Shown: positions 5,537 through 6,670 of the stretch, one piece after another
Layout of the letters: every line of letters starts with the position of its first letter
How positions within the stretch are numbered: position 1 is the stretch's first letter
NCBI GenBank assembly: GCA_023437865.1
Contig: JAEZFE010000191.1
Span: forward strand, 1 to 6,670
Length of the DNA: 6,670 bases
From: Pseudomonadota bacterium
GTDB lineage: Bacteria; Pseudomonadota; Alphaproteobacteria; Rhodospirillales; Magnetospirillaceae
Direction of reading: 5' to 3'
Notes under the pieces: generated by a model
Seen by the model: the letters and a program-made list of their open reading frames with translations, nothing else
Told to the model about the DNA's origin: nothing
Database searches by the model: none
Program-made: the position numbers and the translations under genes

Positions 5537-6670
5537 TGTTTGCCGGTGCTTTCATGATGGGCGCGAAGGACCGGCTGCTGCCTCCTTCGATCCCCTATCG
5601 CTTCTTCGCCACCGCCATCGTGATGCATGTGGCCGGCTGGGCTGCGCTGCTGCTGGGCGCGCCAACGCTGCCGGGATTCATGGGCGGATTGGGGCCCGGG
5701 CTGGCCGGGTTGCATCTGATCACGCTCGGCGTGCTGGCCATGACTGCCATGGGTGCCGCCTTCCAGATGCTGCCGGTCGCCACCCGGCGCCAGCTCGGCC
5801 CGCCCTGGGCATGCCGGCTGACCTGGTGGATCTTCACCCCTGGCGTTGTCCTCCTGGCTCTCGGCATGGGCACCCAATGGCATTGGGCCATGGGCGGGGG
5901 CGGAATTCTGGTGGTTGCCGGCCTCGCGCTGTTCGGCGTTCTGGTGGGGCGCAACCTTGCCCAGGTGTCCGACCTGCCGGCGGTCACCGGCCACGCCTGG
6001 ACGGCGCTGGCCGCCTTGGCCGCGGTGGCGGTGCTGGGCATGCTGTTGCTGCACGACGTCGAACACGGCATCCTGCCGAACCGCACCAACCTTGCCGCTG
6101 CCCATGCGGTACTGGCCGGCTACGGCTTTATGGGCAGTCTGGTGCTGGGTTTCTCCTACGTGCTGGTGCCCATGTTCGTGCTGACCCAGGGCGTCGCCGA
6201 TGCCGATGGTAAGCGCACTGCCCGGCTGGCCGCTCTTGCGCTGGTATTGGCGGCGGGCGGCGCAGCCTTCGGCTCAGGCATGGTGGCGGCGCTGGGCGGC
6301 GTGCTCGGGCTGGTCACCGTCTGCCTGCATATCCGCCTGATCCTGGCGACGCTGGAAACCCGCATGCGCAAGAAGCTCGAAACCTTCTTCCGCCTGCTGA
6401 AGCTGGGCTGGGCGGTGTTGCCGGCCAGTGTGGTGGCGGGGCTGGCCCTGGCTTTGGGAGGCGCGCCCGAGCTGACCGGACCCTTATGGGTGTGGCTGAT
6501 GGTGTTCGGCTGGCTGTTGACCTTCGTCACCGGCATCCTCCAGCGCATCATGCCGTTTCTCGCCTCCATGCATTCCGGCGCCAATGGCGGCAAACCGGCG
6601 CTGATGTCGCGTCTGGTGGCCGAGCGCCCGCTGCTGATCCACGCCGTGCTGCACAGCCTGGCCCTGGTGC
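5536..6670 (+). CDS. Polytopic membrane protein, distant heme-copper oxidase subunit I / NnrS-like, 3'-partial
   Basis: The frame is open from ATG 5536 to the right edge (378 codons seen, no stop). The protein is almost entirely hydrophobic, with about ten membrane segments so far (approx. 23-41, 58-80, 97-113, 119-138, 153-172, 187-217, 229-246, 249-271, 287-308, 316-337). Conserved-looking blocks carry histidine inside helices: GLHLITLGVLAMTAMGAAFQ with MLPV after it (H60), and AAHAVLAGYGFMGSLVLGFS followed by YVLVPMF (H190). H346, H369 and H373 occur later. This His-helix-LP pattern recalls uncharacterised relatives of cytochrome oxidase subunit I; the WHxHEM signature of true NnrS is not present. 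A heme-binding or NO/O2-related function is inference. The start overlaps the DUF2249 stop as TAATG, with GGAG at 5521-5524 11 bases upstream; in-frame ATGs at 5554 and 5557 are alternatives. The end lies outside the window. Confidence 0.75.
   Translation, partial: MFAGAFMMGAKDRLLPPSIPYRFFATAIVMHVAGWAALLLGAPTLPGFMGGLGPGLAGLHLITLGVLAMTAMGAAFQMLPVATRRQLGPPWACRLTWWIFTPGVVLLALGMGTQWHWAMGGGGILVVAGLALFGVLVGRNLAQVSDLPAVTGHAWTALAALAAVAVLGMLLLHDVEHGILPNRTNLAAAHAVLAGYGFMGSLVLGFSYVLVPMFVLTQGVADADGKRTARLAALALVLAAGGAAFGSGMVAALGGVLGLVTVCLHIRLILATLETRMRKKLETFFRLLKLGWAVLPASVVAGLALALGGAPELTGPLWVWLMVFGWLLTFVTGILQRIMPFLASMHSGANGGKPALMSRLVAERPLLIHAVLHSLALV

Overview
This is a GC-rich window (strong G/C preference at codon third positions) with all recognisable genes on the + strand. 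Codon use, the pairing of DUF3618/holin/YihY-type membrane proteins, and Dnr-like regulators next to a DUF2249 gene suggest an alphaproteobacterium, probably of the Rhodospirillales (Magnetospirillum-like). The organism assignment is inference. No tRNA, rRNA, insertion sequence, CRISPR array or phage module is visible.

Left part (1-2860): a tight run of four envelope genes. They are a DUF883/ElaB-like 'nutrient deprivation-induced' helical protein with one membrane anchor (probably cut by the left edge), a short two-TM protein of the phage-holin 3_6 family, a DUF3618 protein, and a YihY/BrkB-family six-TM protein. The gaps are 3 bp, a 4-bp ATGA overlap and about 23 bp, so they are very likely one transcript. 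In related bacteria such genes accompany stress or stationary-phase physiology, but their biochemical roles are largely unknown.

Middle (2952-3362): a small, separately spaced exported protein with a signal peptide and a proline-rich body. It has no recognised family and carries a C8 tract inside a strong GC hairpin.

Right part (3434-6670): two tandem Crp/Fnr-family regulators with the Fnr/Dnr-type E-x-x-S-R recognition helix but no cysteine cluster. They are followed by an intrinsic terminator that abuts an Fnr/Dnr-like operator (TTG-N8-CAA). Next come a tandem-DUF2249 protein and, overlapping it by one base (TAATG), a polytopic, histidine-bearing membrane protein that resembles distant heme-copper oxidase subunit I relatives and runs off the right edge. 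The simplest reading is a nitrogen-oxide or low-oxygen responsive unit: one or both regulators control the DUF2249/membrane-protein operon through the operator in front of it. The ligand, the target genes and the function of the membrane protein are inference.
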